Below are positions 1 to 7,613 of a DNA stretch of 64,000 bases, piece after piece (within the stretch, counting starts at the first letter, position 1; each line of letters starts with the position of its first letter). The stretch covers positions 1 to 64,000 of the forward strand of contig NZ_SBEF01000005.1 of NCBI RefSeq assembly GCF_004011885.1, written 5' to 3'. Position numbers and translations under genes: made by a program. The notes below the pieces were generated by a model. The model was not told the origin of the DNA. It did no database searches and saw only the letters and a list, made by a program, of their open reading frames with translations. Source of the DNA: Serratia microhaemolytica (GTDB taxonomy: Bacteria > Pseudomonadota > Gammaproteobacteria > Enterobacterales > Enterobacteriaceae).

Positions 1-164
1 CGGTGATTGAACACCCGTTATTTACCACACCAATGGGTGGCGAACATCTGCCGGATTTCTCGCGCTGGGAAGCCCCCGAGTGGTTCCACCCGCTGTTGGA
101 GCGATTAATCAAAGTCGATAACCGCTTTACCACCATTTATGGTTTGATTGGTCAACCTAAGTAG
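1..164 (+). CDS. C-terminal end of an unrecognised protein (5' truncated)
   Basis: An open frame enters from the left edge (codons from base 3) and stops at TAG 162-164. About 53 residues are visible, containing HPLFTPMGGEHLPDF and ending YGLIGQPK. I do not recognise the family. It does not look like the C-terminus of Cas6f or another Cas protein that might be expected beside a type I-F array. It is soluble in character, with several Trp, Pro and Phe residues and no membrane segment. A GC-rich hairpin follows 14 bases after the stop, which supports a genuine gene end. Function is unknown. Confidence 0.5.
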   Translation, partial: VIEHPLFTTPMGGEHLPDFSRWEAPEWFHPLLERLIKVDNRFTTIYGLIGQPK

Positions 165-177
165 CGAAAAGTGCCGG

Positions 178-206
178 GGGCAGGGTTCCAGTTCCCGCCC
201 GTTGTT
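178..206 (+). terminator. Possible terminator after the left-edge gene
   Basis: GGGCAGGG (178-185) pairs with CCCGCCC (194-200) across an 8-base loop, with one bulged A, and is followed by GTTGTT. The short, mixed T tract makes this a weak intrinsic terminator. Its position just after a stop codon is the main support. Confidence 0.35.
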
Positions 207-247
207 AAATATAGCTATCTACACCTCTCACTTCCTTAATATGAATC

Positions 248-276
248 GCTTAGCGGCCTCTTTGAAGCTGCTAAGC
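248..276. repeat. Hairpin in the gap before the CRISPR leader
   Basis: GCTTAGCGGC (248-257) faces GCTGCTAAGC (267-276), a 10-bp stem with one G-T wobble and a 9-base loop. It lies in the 600-base stretch between the left-edge gene and the CRISPR array, which otherwise holds only the dispersed repeat and the leader. No T run follows, so it is a structured intergenic element of unknown role. Confidence 0.4.
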
Positions 277-283
277 TCCTCTG

Positions 284-446
284 TTTAAAAGCATTTGATT
301 ATTTTGCAATAACCCCCTCCCAACCGCACCCGTCGCAGCGGGCGGAACTGGACAATGCTGTTGTTTTGATGAGGTGAAGCAGGTAAACGCGCGAACAGGT
401 CAAATACTGTTGTTGGTTGAAAAATGTTGGTGATCTTGCCCTGAGC
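284..446 (+). repeat. Dispersed repeat, copy A (about 160 bp)
   Basis: This stretch is collinear with 18813-18973. Both begin TTTAAA, carry TTTGATT at offset 9-10, AATAACCCC at offset 23-24 and ATACTG at offset 118-120, and end CCTGAGC. By hand the last 43 bases match at about 36 positions. A 38-base segment just before that end (372-409) matches at about 26. Overlapping short open frames here (for example minus 285-491) have no recognisable product. I infer a decayed non-coding intergenic repeat family. The copy lies directly upstream of the CRISPR leader. Confidence 0.55.
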
Positions 447-639
447 TGAACAGCGATACACAGCTAAGATACGCAGCCAGCGTGTTGACATCCGTTATCG
501 CGATTGACTGAGCAGCTCGACAGGGCAAAGGTAGCGTAACTTCTTTCTTTTTGGCCAAATGCAACAAACAGCGGTGAGTGAAACGTTTGCTGGGTATGGC
601 TTGAATCACACAGCGACGGTTGCTTGGGTTTGACCCTTT

Positions 640-764
640 ATTTTTGCGCTTTAAAAACGTTGTTTAAATACAAAAGGTTACAACAGGTGGTTTTTAATAG
701 GGTAAAAAGACGATTTTTATCCTAGCTAGCTGTTGTAACTTATTTTTATTGGTTTATTCTATCG
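640..764 (+). promoter_or_regulatory. CRISPR leader with a perfect 10-bp inverted repeat
   Basis: This AT-rich stretch ends exactly at the first repeat. The decayed repeat lies at the far end of the array, so the leader, with promoter and spacer integration side, should be here. It contains GTTACAACAG at 677-686 and its exact reverse complement CTGTTGTAAC at 730-739, separated by 43 bases, plus the palindrome CTAGCTAG just inside the right arm. Type I-F leaders are known to bind IHF and carry conserved integration motifs. I could not assign a consensus IHF site by eye. Confidence 0.6.
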
Positions 765-1702
765 GTTCACTGCCGCACAGGCAGCTTAGAAAGGGATATA
801 TATAATGCGGCCACGTCTTTATCCGTTCACTGCCGCACAGGCAGCTTAGAAACGCGTGAGCGCGGCACTTCGCTTCTCCCTTGTGTTCACTGCCGCACAG
901 GCAGCTTAGAAATCATCTTCGCATCCATCGAAGCCCATTTTAACGTTCACTGCCGCACAGGCAGCTTAGAAAAACTGGTTGCCAGCGGCAAAAGCCAAAC
1001 CATGGTTCACTGCCGCACAGGCAGCTTAGAAACAGTAACATGATTCGGCTGCCTTCTCCGAATCGTTCACTGCCGCACAGGCAGCTTAGAAAGTAATCCA
1101 TACGGGACTCTGTAGGCTTGTGCCGTTCACTGCCGCACAGGCAGCTTAGAAAACAAATTAATGTGATTACGTGCTTGAGTTAATGTTCACTGCCGCACAG
1201 GCAGCTTAGAAATTTATAGTGCGCGTCAATTGATGCTTGCAGCCGTTCACTGCCGCACAGGCAGCTTAGAAAGCTGCAGCGGTGAATTCAGAAAGTTCTT
1301 TTGGAGTTCACTGCCGCACAGGCAGCTTAGAAAGCGTGAAGCGCTTTCTTGATTTCTGATAATATGTTCACTGCCGCACAGGCAGCTTAGAAATTTTTGG
1401 CAATGCGGTTGTCATGGGCGTTGATGTTCACTGCCGCACAGGCAGCTTAGAAATGAAAATGAAGCCAAAACTCATCAGCGGCAATGTTCACTGCCGCACA
1501 GGCAGCTTAGAAAGCAAGGTATCAACCTCGCATGTGATGTGAGCTGTTCACTGCCGCACAGGCAGCTTAGAAAGCACTGTCCTGCTCGACGTTGATACCC
1601 GTGATGTTCACTGCCGCACAGGCAGCTTAGAAACGTCGGCAAGCAAAATGCTGCGCGGTGGGTATGCTCTTGTCCCTCACCACCGCACAGGCACGCTAAC
1701 CA
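765..1702 (+). CRISPR. Type I-F CRISPR array, 15 identical repeats plus a decayed terminal repeat
   Basis: The 28-base repeats begin GTTCACTGCCGCACAG and end GCAGCTTAGAAA. They start at 765, 825, 885, 945, 1005, 1065, 1125, 1185, 1245, 1306, 1366, 1426, 1486, 1546 and 1606, and all 15 are identical. The inner CTGCC/GGCAG pairs form the hairpin expected for Cas6f (Csy4) processing, and the sequence is the known type I-F repeat apart from one base in the loop. The 14 intervening spacers are all different and are 32 bases long except the ninth (1273-1305), which is 33. A decayed last repeat with CCGCACAGGCA at 1683-1693 lies 41 bases after the last intact one and overlaps the thiE stop codon. 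No cas gene lies in the window, so processing must come from cas genes elsewhere if the array is active. Confidence 0.97.
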
Positions 1703-2328
1703 TTTGCCGTTAACTGAGCCAGTAGGCGAGCGGTTTGTTCTGGTACGTTGCCGGTGATTGCTGCGGAGATCACCGCGATGCCGTTCACACCTTGTGCCAT
1801 CACTTGTGCTAGGTTTTCATGGTTAATGCCGCCAATCGCGACGGATGGTAATTGGGTTGCATTGGCTAACAGGTTAAGCGTTGTCAGTCCGATAACCTCG
1901 ATATCCTGTTTTGAAGCGGTAGCGAATACCGCGCCAAAACCGAGGTAATCAGCACCGGCTTCGGCGGCTTGTTGTGCTTCGTCAACACTCCCGGCGGAGG
2001 CACCAATAATAAACGGGCGCTTTGCCAGGTTTCGCGCTTGATTGATCGGTAAGTCACTCTGCCCTAAGTGAACGCCATCCGCGCCACAGGCCAAGGCAAT
2101 ATCAAGCCGGTCGTTAACCAAAAAAAGTGCACCATAAGCGCGACAAAGGGCTTGCATTCGCGTGGCGGTGGCAAACAGCGTTTTGCCGTCCATCCGTTTA
2201 TCGCGTAACTGGATCGCGCTGGCTCCGCCCTGCAACGCCAATTCGGTTTGTTTTTCCAGTGATAGCGGCGCACCGAGGGTGCTGTCCGGGATCACGTAGA
2301 GCAGTAATGCTTCAGCCAGGCTTTTCAT
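1696..2328 (-). CDS. thiE: Thiamine-phosphate synthase ThiE
   Basis: Joins HMP-pyrophosphate and thiazole phosphate to make thiamine phosphate, the last condensation of thiamine synthesis and salvage. The 210-residue TIM-barrel protein shows QLRDKRMDGK (diphosphate side), DGVHLGQSDLP, IGASAGSVDEA, YLGFGAVFAT and VAIGGINHEN near the C-terminus, all ThiE landmarks. The reading frame is open further upstream, but the ATG used here overlaps the thiM stop as ATGA and leaves MKSLAEALLLYVIPD at the N-terminus, as in the family. It is the last gene of thiD-thiM-thiE. Its stop codon lies inside the decayed last CRISPR repeat, so the array and this gene are convergent with no spacer. Confidence 0.95.
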   Translation of the reverse strand: MKSLAEALLLYVIPDSTLGAPLSLEKQTELALQGGASAIQLRDKRMDGKTLFATATRMQALCRAYGALFLVNDRLDIALACGADGVHLGQSDLPINQARNLAKRPFIIGASAGSVDEAQQAAEAGADYLGFGAVFATASKQDIEVIGLTTLNLLANATQLPSVAIGGINHENLAQVMAQGVNGIAVISAAITGNVPEQTARLLAQLTANG

Positions 2329-3149
2329 GCGGATTGCACACTCCAGCGTGTTTCGGTTGCCAAAAAGTCTTGCGGTGACAGGTGATACAGCGCGTCGATC
2401 AGGCAAGTTTGAAAAGAACCTGGCCCGCTACACTTTTGTTCGGCCCGTTCAGCAGCAATGCCGATCGCAATCAGGCCACACAGTGAGCCGAGTAGTGCAT
2501 CACGGGTTGCTGCCGCACATGTGAGCATGATGCTGCCCAAGGCACAGCCACTGCCAGAAAGCAGCGGTAGCCAGGCACTGCCACCATAGATCAGCGCCAC
2601 AGATTCGCCATCACTCAGATAGTCAACTTCGCCAGTGGCACAAGCAATACAGGCGTGGTGTTGTGCCAGTGTGATCACGCTTTGCCGCAGATCACCAGCC
2701 GTAACGGTATCAACGCCTTTGATGGTTCCACCTTCACCGGCCAGCAGCGATATCTCACCGGCGTTTCCTTTCAAAATGGAGAGTGGGAATTGTTGCAGCA
2801 GTTGTTGTGTGTGCTGAATACGACACGGCGAAGCGCCATAGCCGACCGGATCAAGCAGCGACAGGCAGTCTTGCCGTTTGGCGGCTGTAGCCAGGCCAAT
2901 TTCGGCGGCTTGCAGTGCCGCCTGGTTCGGTGTGCCCAGATTGATCAGCAAGCCTTGGCATAGCGTTAGCAGATCAGCCGTCTCTGTTGGGTATTGCGAC
3001 ATGATGGGCGAGCCGCCGACTGCCAGACAGATATTGGCTTGCAGTGGCATGGCGACGTCGTTGCTGATATGGAAAATTAACGGTCGTTCTGTTTTGACAC
3101 GCTGCCAAGCATCAACCAGGTGATCGGCGGTAATATGACGAAGTTGCAT
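2325..3149 (-). CDS. thiM: Hydroxyethylthiazole kinase ThiM
   Basis: Phosphorylates 4-methyl-5-(2-hydroxyethyl)thiazole with ATP so that ThiE can use salvaged thiazole. The 274-residue ribokinase-like protein has FHISNDVAMPLQANICLAVG near the start, LLDPVGYGAS, ILKGNAGEI and the C-terminal LSGSGCALGS anion-hole region. I start it at ATG 3149 (MQLRHIT) rather than at the longer open frame, because an AAGG element precedes it and the extra 23 residues are not family-like. It follows thiD by 28 bases and overlaps thiE by four. Confidence 0.95.
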   Translation of the reverse strand: MQLRHITADHLVDAWQRVKTERPLIFHISNDVAMPLQANICLAVGGSPIMSQYPTETADLLTLCQGLLINLGTPNQAALQAAEIGLATAAKRQDCLSLLDPVGYGASPCRIQHTQQLLQQFPLSILKGNAGEISLLAGEGGTIKGVDTVTAGDLRQSVITLAQHHACIACATGEVDYLSDGESVALIYGGSAWLPLLSGSGCALGSIMLTCAAATRDALLGSLCGLIAIGIAAERAEQKCSGPGSFQTCLIDALYHLSPQDFLATETRWSVQSA

Positions 3150-3177
3150 AATAATCAGCCTTATTGTTTTCTTTGGG

Positions 3178-3981
3178 TTATAACCACGGCACGTCAACTG
3201 CGTGCCCGAGTGGGCCATGCGAGTGGCCGGGTTTGAATGCGTGCTGAAGTGCTAGCCGTAAGTAGCGCCGTGCAAAATGCACCGCTTGTTTCAGATCGCG
3301 CCCGGCAGCGAGTTCAGCGGTTATCGCTGCGCTGAGTGTGCAACCGGTGCCATGGGTGTTCTGGGTGTTGATCCACTCGTCTTCAAACAGCGTGAATTCT
3401 CCATCGAGATAGAGTAGGTCGCACACTTTTTGCTGATGAGTTAAATGCCCACCTTTGATTAACACTGCGTTGCAGCCATGAGCGGCAATCGCCAGCGCAG
3501 CCTGTTTCATCTCCGCCACGCTTTCCACCCGTTGCCCGGTCAGTGTTGCGGCTTCTGGTGCGTTGGGCGTCACTAAGGTGGCTAGCGGGATCAACTCGTT
3601 TAACAGGGTGTTGACTGCACCGTCGGAGATCAGTTGGCTGCCACTCTGTGCGATCATGACTGGGTCGACCACTATTTGTTTAACGTGATGCTTTTTGAAA
3701 TGTTCGGCGACGGTGATGATGGTGTCCGGGCAGTGCAACATGCCGGTTTTTGCGGCGGGGATCTCAAAATCTGAGAACAGTGCATCAAATTGCAGCGCGA
3801 TCATCTGTTGTGGGGTGTCATGAATGCCGGTGACGCTGAGACTATTTTGAGCCGTCAAACCGACAACCACGTTCATGCCAAACACTTTCAGCGCTTGGAA
3901 GGTTTTTAAATCGGCCTGTATTCCAGCGCCACCTCCGCTGTCGCTGGCGGCTACAGACAGGGCGATTCCTCGGTAAAGCAT
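3178..3981 (-). CDS. thiD: Hydroxymethylpyrimidine / phosphomethylpyrimidine kinase ThiD
   Basis: Carries out two successive phosphorylations of HMP to HMP-pyrophosphate, the pyrimidine input of ThiE. The 267-residue ribokinase-fold protein shows ALSVAASDSGGGAGIQAD at the N-terminus, AKTGMLHC, VVDPVMIAQSG, TPNAPEA and the catalytic THGTGCTLSAA near residue 215. It is the first gene of the salvage operon thiD-thiM-thiE. The 190 bases upstream, to the end of citB, show no THI-box motif, so there is no visible TPP riboswitch control. Confidence 0.96.
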   Translation of the reverse strand: MLYRGIALSVAASDSGGGAGIQADLKTFQALKVFGMNVVVGLTAQNSLSVTGIHDTPQQMIALQFDALFSDFEIPAAKTGMLHCPDTIITVAEHFKKHHVKQIVVDPVMIAQSGSQLISDGAVNTLLNELIPLATLVTPNAPEAATLTGQRVESVAEMKQAALAIAAHGCNAVLIKGGHLTHQQKVCDLLYLDGEFTLFEDEWINTQNTHGTGCTLSAAITAELAAGRDLKQAVHFARRYLRLALQHAFKPGHSHGPLGHAVDVPWL

Positions 3982-4171
3982 GGCAGTGACCTCTCGTTAC
4001 GTAAAAGGAGTGTGCCGCATAGCGGCAGCAAGTGCTTTGTTGACGATTGCTGTTGCCGGTTTAATTTAACCTGTGTGTTGATTTGATATCACTTTATGTG
4101 TTGCAGATCTTTGTCAGAAAGCGTTACCAGCCGCGCGGGGCAATCACGCTAGCAGGCGAGTAACGCAGTGA

Positions 4172-4864
4172 TTAATCACGCTCGGGCGCGCAGTAGATGC
4201 GTTGTGGTCGGCCCACTTTGCCATAAATAATTTCCGCACAGAGTTGCTGATTGGCGGAGAGATATTCCAGATAGCGGCGCGCGGTGGTGCGGCTGAGGCC
4301 AATCTGCTGCGCGACCTGTTCTGCGGTATAACGTAATTGCGGCTCGTTAAACAGCGTGCGTACTTTGACTAGCGTCAATTCATCAATGCCGCTCGGTAAT
4401 GTGGGTTGTTCACCGCCACGGGCGTAGGCATTAAACATCTGATCAATGCCGCGCTGGCTGAGGCGCGTTTTGCCTTTCAGTGCTTGGCGGCGCTGGCTAA
4501 AACGCAACAGCGTTTGTGCCAGGCGGTCATAAGCTAATGGCTTGATCAGGTAATCAAATACACCATAGCGCAACGCTTCTGCTACGGTGTCCATATCACT
4601 GGCAGCGGTGATGAATACCAAGCCACCGCTATAGCCCTCTAATGTCAATTCACGTAGAAAATCAATTCCTTGCCCATCTGGCAGAAAGTTATCCAGCAGG
4701 ATCAGGTCTGGCTTGAAGCGTTCGGTCATACTACGCGCCAGAGCTAGCGAGTTGGCCAGCCAAATCTGGCGAGCACCGCCGTTCTGTTTGATAAACTCGA
4801 CATGCATTTCTGCCAGTGCGGTTTCATCTTCCACAATCAGAATATTGAGCCATTCCAATTTCAC
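4172..4864 (-). CDS. citB: Citrate two-component response regulator CitB (DpiA)
   Basis: Response regulator that turns on the citrate fermentation genes when its kinase CitA senses citrate. The 230 residues hold an N-terminal receiver domain (acidic pair in IVEDE, phospho-acceptor Asp58 in LILLDNFLPD, conserved Lys in YLIKPL) and a C-terminal helix-turn-helix (AEQVAQQIGLSRTTARRYLEYL near residue 190), the DcuR/CitB arrangement. It diverges from citC across a 449-base AT-rich control region. In E. coli dpiB and dpiA are adjacent. Here the kinase gene lies 7.3 kb away, beyond citT. Confidence 0.95.
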   Translation of the reverse strand: MKLEWLNILIVEDETALAEMHVEFIKQNGGARQIWLANSLALARSMTERFKPDLILLDNFLPDGQGIDFLRELTLEGYSGGLVFITAASDMDTVAEALRYGVFDYLIKPLAYDRLAQTLLRFSQRRQALKGKTRLSQRGIDQMFNAYARGGEQPTLPSGIDELTLVKVRTLFNEPQLRYTAEQVAQQIGLSRTTARRYLEYLSANQQLCAEIIYGKVGRPQRIYCAPERD

Positions 4865-5313
4865 TCTCCATCACTGGATCACTGCACCCAGGTAACCGAT
4901 TGGTAAGGAAATATTATTGTTTATTTTCAATCAGGTATTCTCAATGGCATCGCAAGTTACGTTAAGCGAAACCGCGTGTAAACCGGTTGCCGATTGATCG
5001 TGTTGCCGTGATTGACAATATCTGCTGGCGGTACTTTAGCAAAACAGTGGCGAAAATAAAAACAATAAAAATAATTAAGTAAATAAAAACCATAAAACAA
5101 CTTTTTAGCTGCAATATATTTGTGAGATCGGTCAATAATAATCTCTTTTTTTCTGTTTACCATAATCCAATTGCTATTTATTCCAACGCTGACGTCGTTA
5201 TTGGTTACATTCGCTAGTGATTAATGTGTCTTTATTTTTCAATTTACTACCGCATGTTTATTTTGTGTCATTTTTAACCACATCACCAGTGGGATTATTT
5301 TAGAGAGTGTGTC
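4865..5313. promoter_or_regulatory. Divergent citB/citC control region
   Basis: This AT-rich intergenic stretch of 449 bases must hold the promoters of both citB and the citC operon. TGTGAGATCGGTCAAT at 5121-5136 keeps TGTGA-N6-TCA of the CRP consensus, and related citrate operons are cAMP-CRP dependent, so it is a low-confidence CRP site. AT-rich blocks at 4905-4930 and 5055-5105 are the kind of sequence CitB binds. Short open frames inside it (for example minus 4957-5163) look spurious. Confidence 0.5.
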
Positions 5314-6348
5314 ATGTTCAGTGATGCCGTATTTAATTGTGTTAAGCGTTCTGACCATAAAAATATCGCGCTGATTAGTGCATTCTTGCGCAGCAATGAT
5401 CTCAATATAGACACCACGGTCGAGGTTTTTATTACCGTGACACAAGATGATCAATTAGTCGCCTGTGGGGGTATTGCGGATAACATTATTAAATGTATCG
5501 CCATTAGCCCACAGATGCGTGGTGAGGGGCTAGCGCTCTCACTGGCGACTGAACTGGTCAATCTGGCTTATGAACGTCAGCATACGGAGTTGTTTATCTA
5601 CACCAAGGCAGAGAATGAGCCGCTGTTTCGCCAGTGTGGTTTTTACCCGATTGCCAGCGTGCCGGGGGTGGTGGTGCTGATGGAGAATAGCCCGTGTCGG
5701 CTCAAACGCTACGCAACACAACTGGCAACGTTACGTCAGCCGGGCAAAAAAATTGGCAGTATTGTGATGAATGCCAGCCCATTTACCCGTGGACATCAAT
5801 ATCTGTTGCGTCAGGCGGCACAGTGTTGCGACTGGCTGCATCTGTTTCTGGTGAAAGAGAACACTTCACGCTTTCCCTATCAGCATCGACGGGAATTGGT
5901 GCTTAAAGGCGCGCAACAGATCAGCAATCTGACGGTGCATGAAGGGTCACAATATGTGATTTCACGCGCTACCTTTCCTTGTTATTTCATTAAAGAACAA
6001 GGCATTGCTGACCAGTGTTATACCGAGATTGATCTGAAGATTTTTCGCCAATACTTGGCACCGGCGTTGGCGATCACCCACCGTTTTGTCGGTACCGAAC
6101 CGTTCTGTGAAGTAACGGCAAAGTACAACCGAGATATGCGTTATTGGCTGGAAAGCAGCACGCTCAGCAGCCCAACGATTGAGTTGGTGGAGATTGAGCG
6201 TTTGCAGTATCAGGGGATGGCGATCTCTGCCTCTTGGGTGCGCAAGCTATTGGCGGCTGGCGATTTTCATGCTGCTGCGCCACTGGTGCCGGAAGATACC
6301 CTTTACTATCTGCAAGATCAGCAGCAACAACGTCGATCCAAACCGTAG
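5314..6348 (+). CDS. citC: [Citrate (pro-3S)-lyase] ligase CitC
   Basis: Activates citrate lyase by acetylating the thiol of the prosthetic group on CitD with ATP and acetate. The 344 residues split into an N-terminal GNAT-like half (CIAISPQMRGEGLALSLATE near residue 65) and a C-terminal nucleotidyltransferase half opening with IGSIVMNASPFTRGHQYLLR near residue 147, a HIGH-like nucleotide-binding motif. It is the first gene of the cit operon, with the typical order citC-D-E-F-X-G and then transporter. The ATG follows an AGAGAG ribosome site. Confidence 0.95.
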   Translation: MFSDAVFNCVKRSDHKNIALISAFLRSNDLNIDTTVEVFITVTQDDQLVACGGIADNIIKCIAISPQMRGEGLALSLATELVNLAYERQHTELFIYTKAENEPLFRQCGFYPIASVPGVVVLMENSPCRLKRYATQLATLRQPGKKIGSIVMNASPFTRGHQYLLRQAAQCCDWLHLFLVKENTSRFPYQHRRELVLKGAQQISNLTVHEGSQYVISRATFPCYFIKEQGIADQCYTEIDLKIFRQYLAPALAITHRFVGTEPFCEVTAKYNRDMRYWLESSTLSSPTIELVEIERLQYQGMAISASWVRKLLAAGDFHAAAPLVPEDTLYYLQDQQQQRRSKP

Positions 6349-6400
6349 CCTTAATCAAATAATCAGCGCATCAAGTTAACTTTGCACAACCAGGTGAATG

Positions 6401-6709
6401 ATGAAAATAGTCCGAGAAGCCGTGGCGGGTACGTTGGAATCCAGCGATGTGATGGTTCGTATCGCACCAGCGCAGGGGCCACAGCATGATCTGCTGATTG
6501 CCAGCAGTGTAGAGAAGCAGTTTGGTGAGGCGATCAGGCAGACGCTGTTGGAGCTGTTGCAGCGCTACCAGGTGTCACCGGTGCAACTGATCATTGACGA
6601 TAAAGGGGCGTTAGATTGCGTGTTACGGGCGCGCTTGGAAACCGCACTGATACGCGCCAGCGATAGCGACACACTACCGTGGGAGGTACCGGGTGAGAAT
6701 GCCAGATAA
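6401..6709 (+). CDS. citD: Citrate lyase acyl carrier protein CitD (gamma subunit)
   Basis: Small acyl carrier subunit that bears the 2'-(5''-triphosphoribosyl)-3'-dephospho-CoA arm of citrate lyase. Two ATG codons stand in tandem. Starting at the second gives 102 residues, correct spacing from the AGG ribosome site, and places the attachment serine at position 14 (AGTLESSD), as in E. coli. SVEKQFG and [15 protein letters not shown] are also conserved. The gene overlaps citE by 17 bases, suggesting coupled translation of the lyase subunits. Confidence 0.94.
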   Translation: MKIVREAVAGTLESSDVMVRIAPAQGPQHDLLIASSVEKQFGEAIRQTLLELLQRYQVSPVQLIIDDKGALDCVLRARLETALIRASDSDTLPWEVPGENAR

Positions 6710-7613
6710 GAACCGTATGCGCCGTAGCATGTTATTTGTGCCGGGTGCCAATGCGGCAATGGTGAGCAACGCGTTTATTTACCAGGCGGATGCGGTGATG
6801 TTCGATCTGGAAGATTCGGTGATCTTGCGTGAAAAGGATGCCGCACGGCGTCTGGTCTATCACGCGCTACAGCACCCGTTGTATCGGGAGATTGAAACCA
6901 TCGTGCGGGTTAATGCGCTCGATTCGGCCTATGGCCTGGCTGATTTACAGGCGGTGGTGCGTGCGGGTGTCGACATTGTGCGGTTACCGAAGACCGACAG
7001 CGCACAAGACGTGATTGAGATGGAAGCTGAAATTGCCGCGATTGAACAGGCTTGTGGGCGTCCGCTTGGTAGCACTGGCTTGCTGGCGGCGATCGAGTCT
7101 GCACAAGGTATCACTCAAGCAGTGGCGATAGCGCAGTCGTCTGCACGCTTAATCGGCATTGCGCTGGGGGCAGAAGATTATGTGCGCGATCTGCGTACCG
7201 AACGTTCGCCAGAGGGGATTGAGCTGCTATTTGCCCGCTGTTCACTGCTACAGGCCGCACGTGCTGCTGGAATACAGGCGTTCGATACCGTCTATTCCGA
7301 TGCTAACAACGAAGCTGGCTTTTTACAGGAAGTAATGCAGATCAAACAGTTGGGCTTTGATGGCAAGTCGTTGATCAACCCGCGCCAGATTGAATTACTG
7401 CACAATTTATTTGCGCCAAGCAGCAAAGAGGTTGCTGCTGCACAGCGGGTGGTGGATGCCGCCGATAGCGCAGAGAAAGAGGGGCTGGGTGTGGTGTCGC
7501 TCAACGGCAAGATGGTCGATAGCCCGGTGATTGAACGCGCGCGCCTGTTGCTGCAACGTGCAGCCCTTTCTGGCATTCGTGAATCGAGCGACTTTAGCGA
7601 GGAGCAAGCATGA
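6693..7613 (+). CDS. citE: Citrate lyase beta subunit CitE (citryl-CoA lyase)
   Basis: Cleaves the citryl thioester on CitD to oxaloacetate and acetyl carrier. The 306 residues show [15 protein letters not shown] at the N-terminus, MFDLEDSV with Mg-binding acidic residues, [16 protein letters not shown] and [12 protein letters not shown], the HpcH/HpaI-like TIM barrel of the family. I use the GTG start because GGAGG lies six bases before it; an ATG two codons later is possible. It overlaps both citD and citF (ATGA). Confidence 0.95.
   Translation: MRMPDKNRMRRSMLFVPGANAAMVSNAFIYQADAVMFDLEDSVILREKDAARRLVYHALQHPLYREIETIVRVNALDSAYGLADLQAVVRAGVDIVRLPKTDSAQDVIEMEAEIAAIEQACGRPLGSTGLLAAIESAQGITQAVAIAQSSARLIGIALGAEDYVRDLRTERSPEGIELLFARCSLLQAARAAGIQAFDTVYSDANNEAGFLQEVMQIKQLGFDGKSLINPRQIELLHNLFAPSSKEVAAAQRVVDAADSAEKEGLGVVSLNGKMVDSPVIERARLLLQRAALSGIRESSDFSEEQA

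Noticed and set aside
285-609. Two overlapping minus-strand frames upstream of the CRISPR leader
   Set aside because: No recognisable domain, no ribosome sites, and one lies in the dispersed non-coding repeat whose second copy is not open in the same way.
4957-5163. Minus-strand 68-codon frame in the citB/citC gap
   Set aside because: Very AT-rich with Tyr/Phe/Lys bias typical of chance frames in promoter DNA; no ribosome site.
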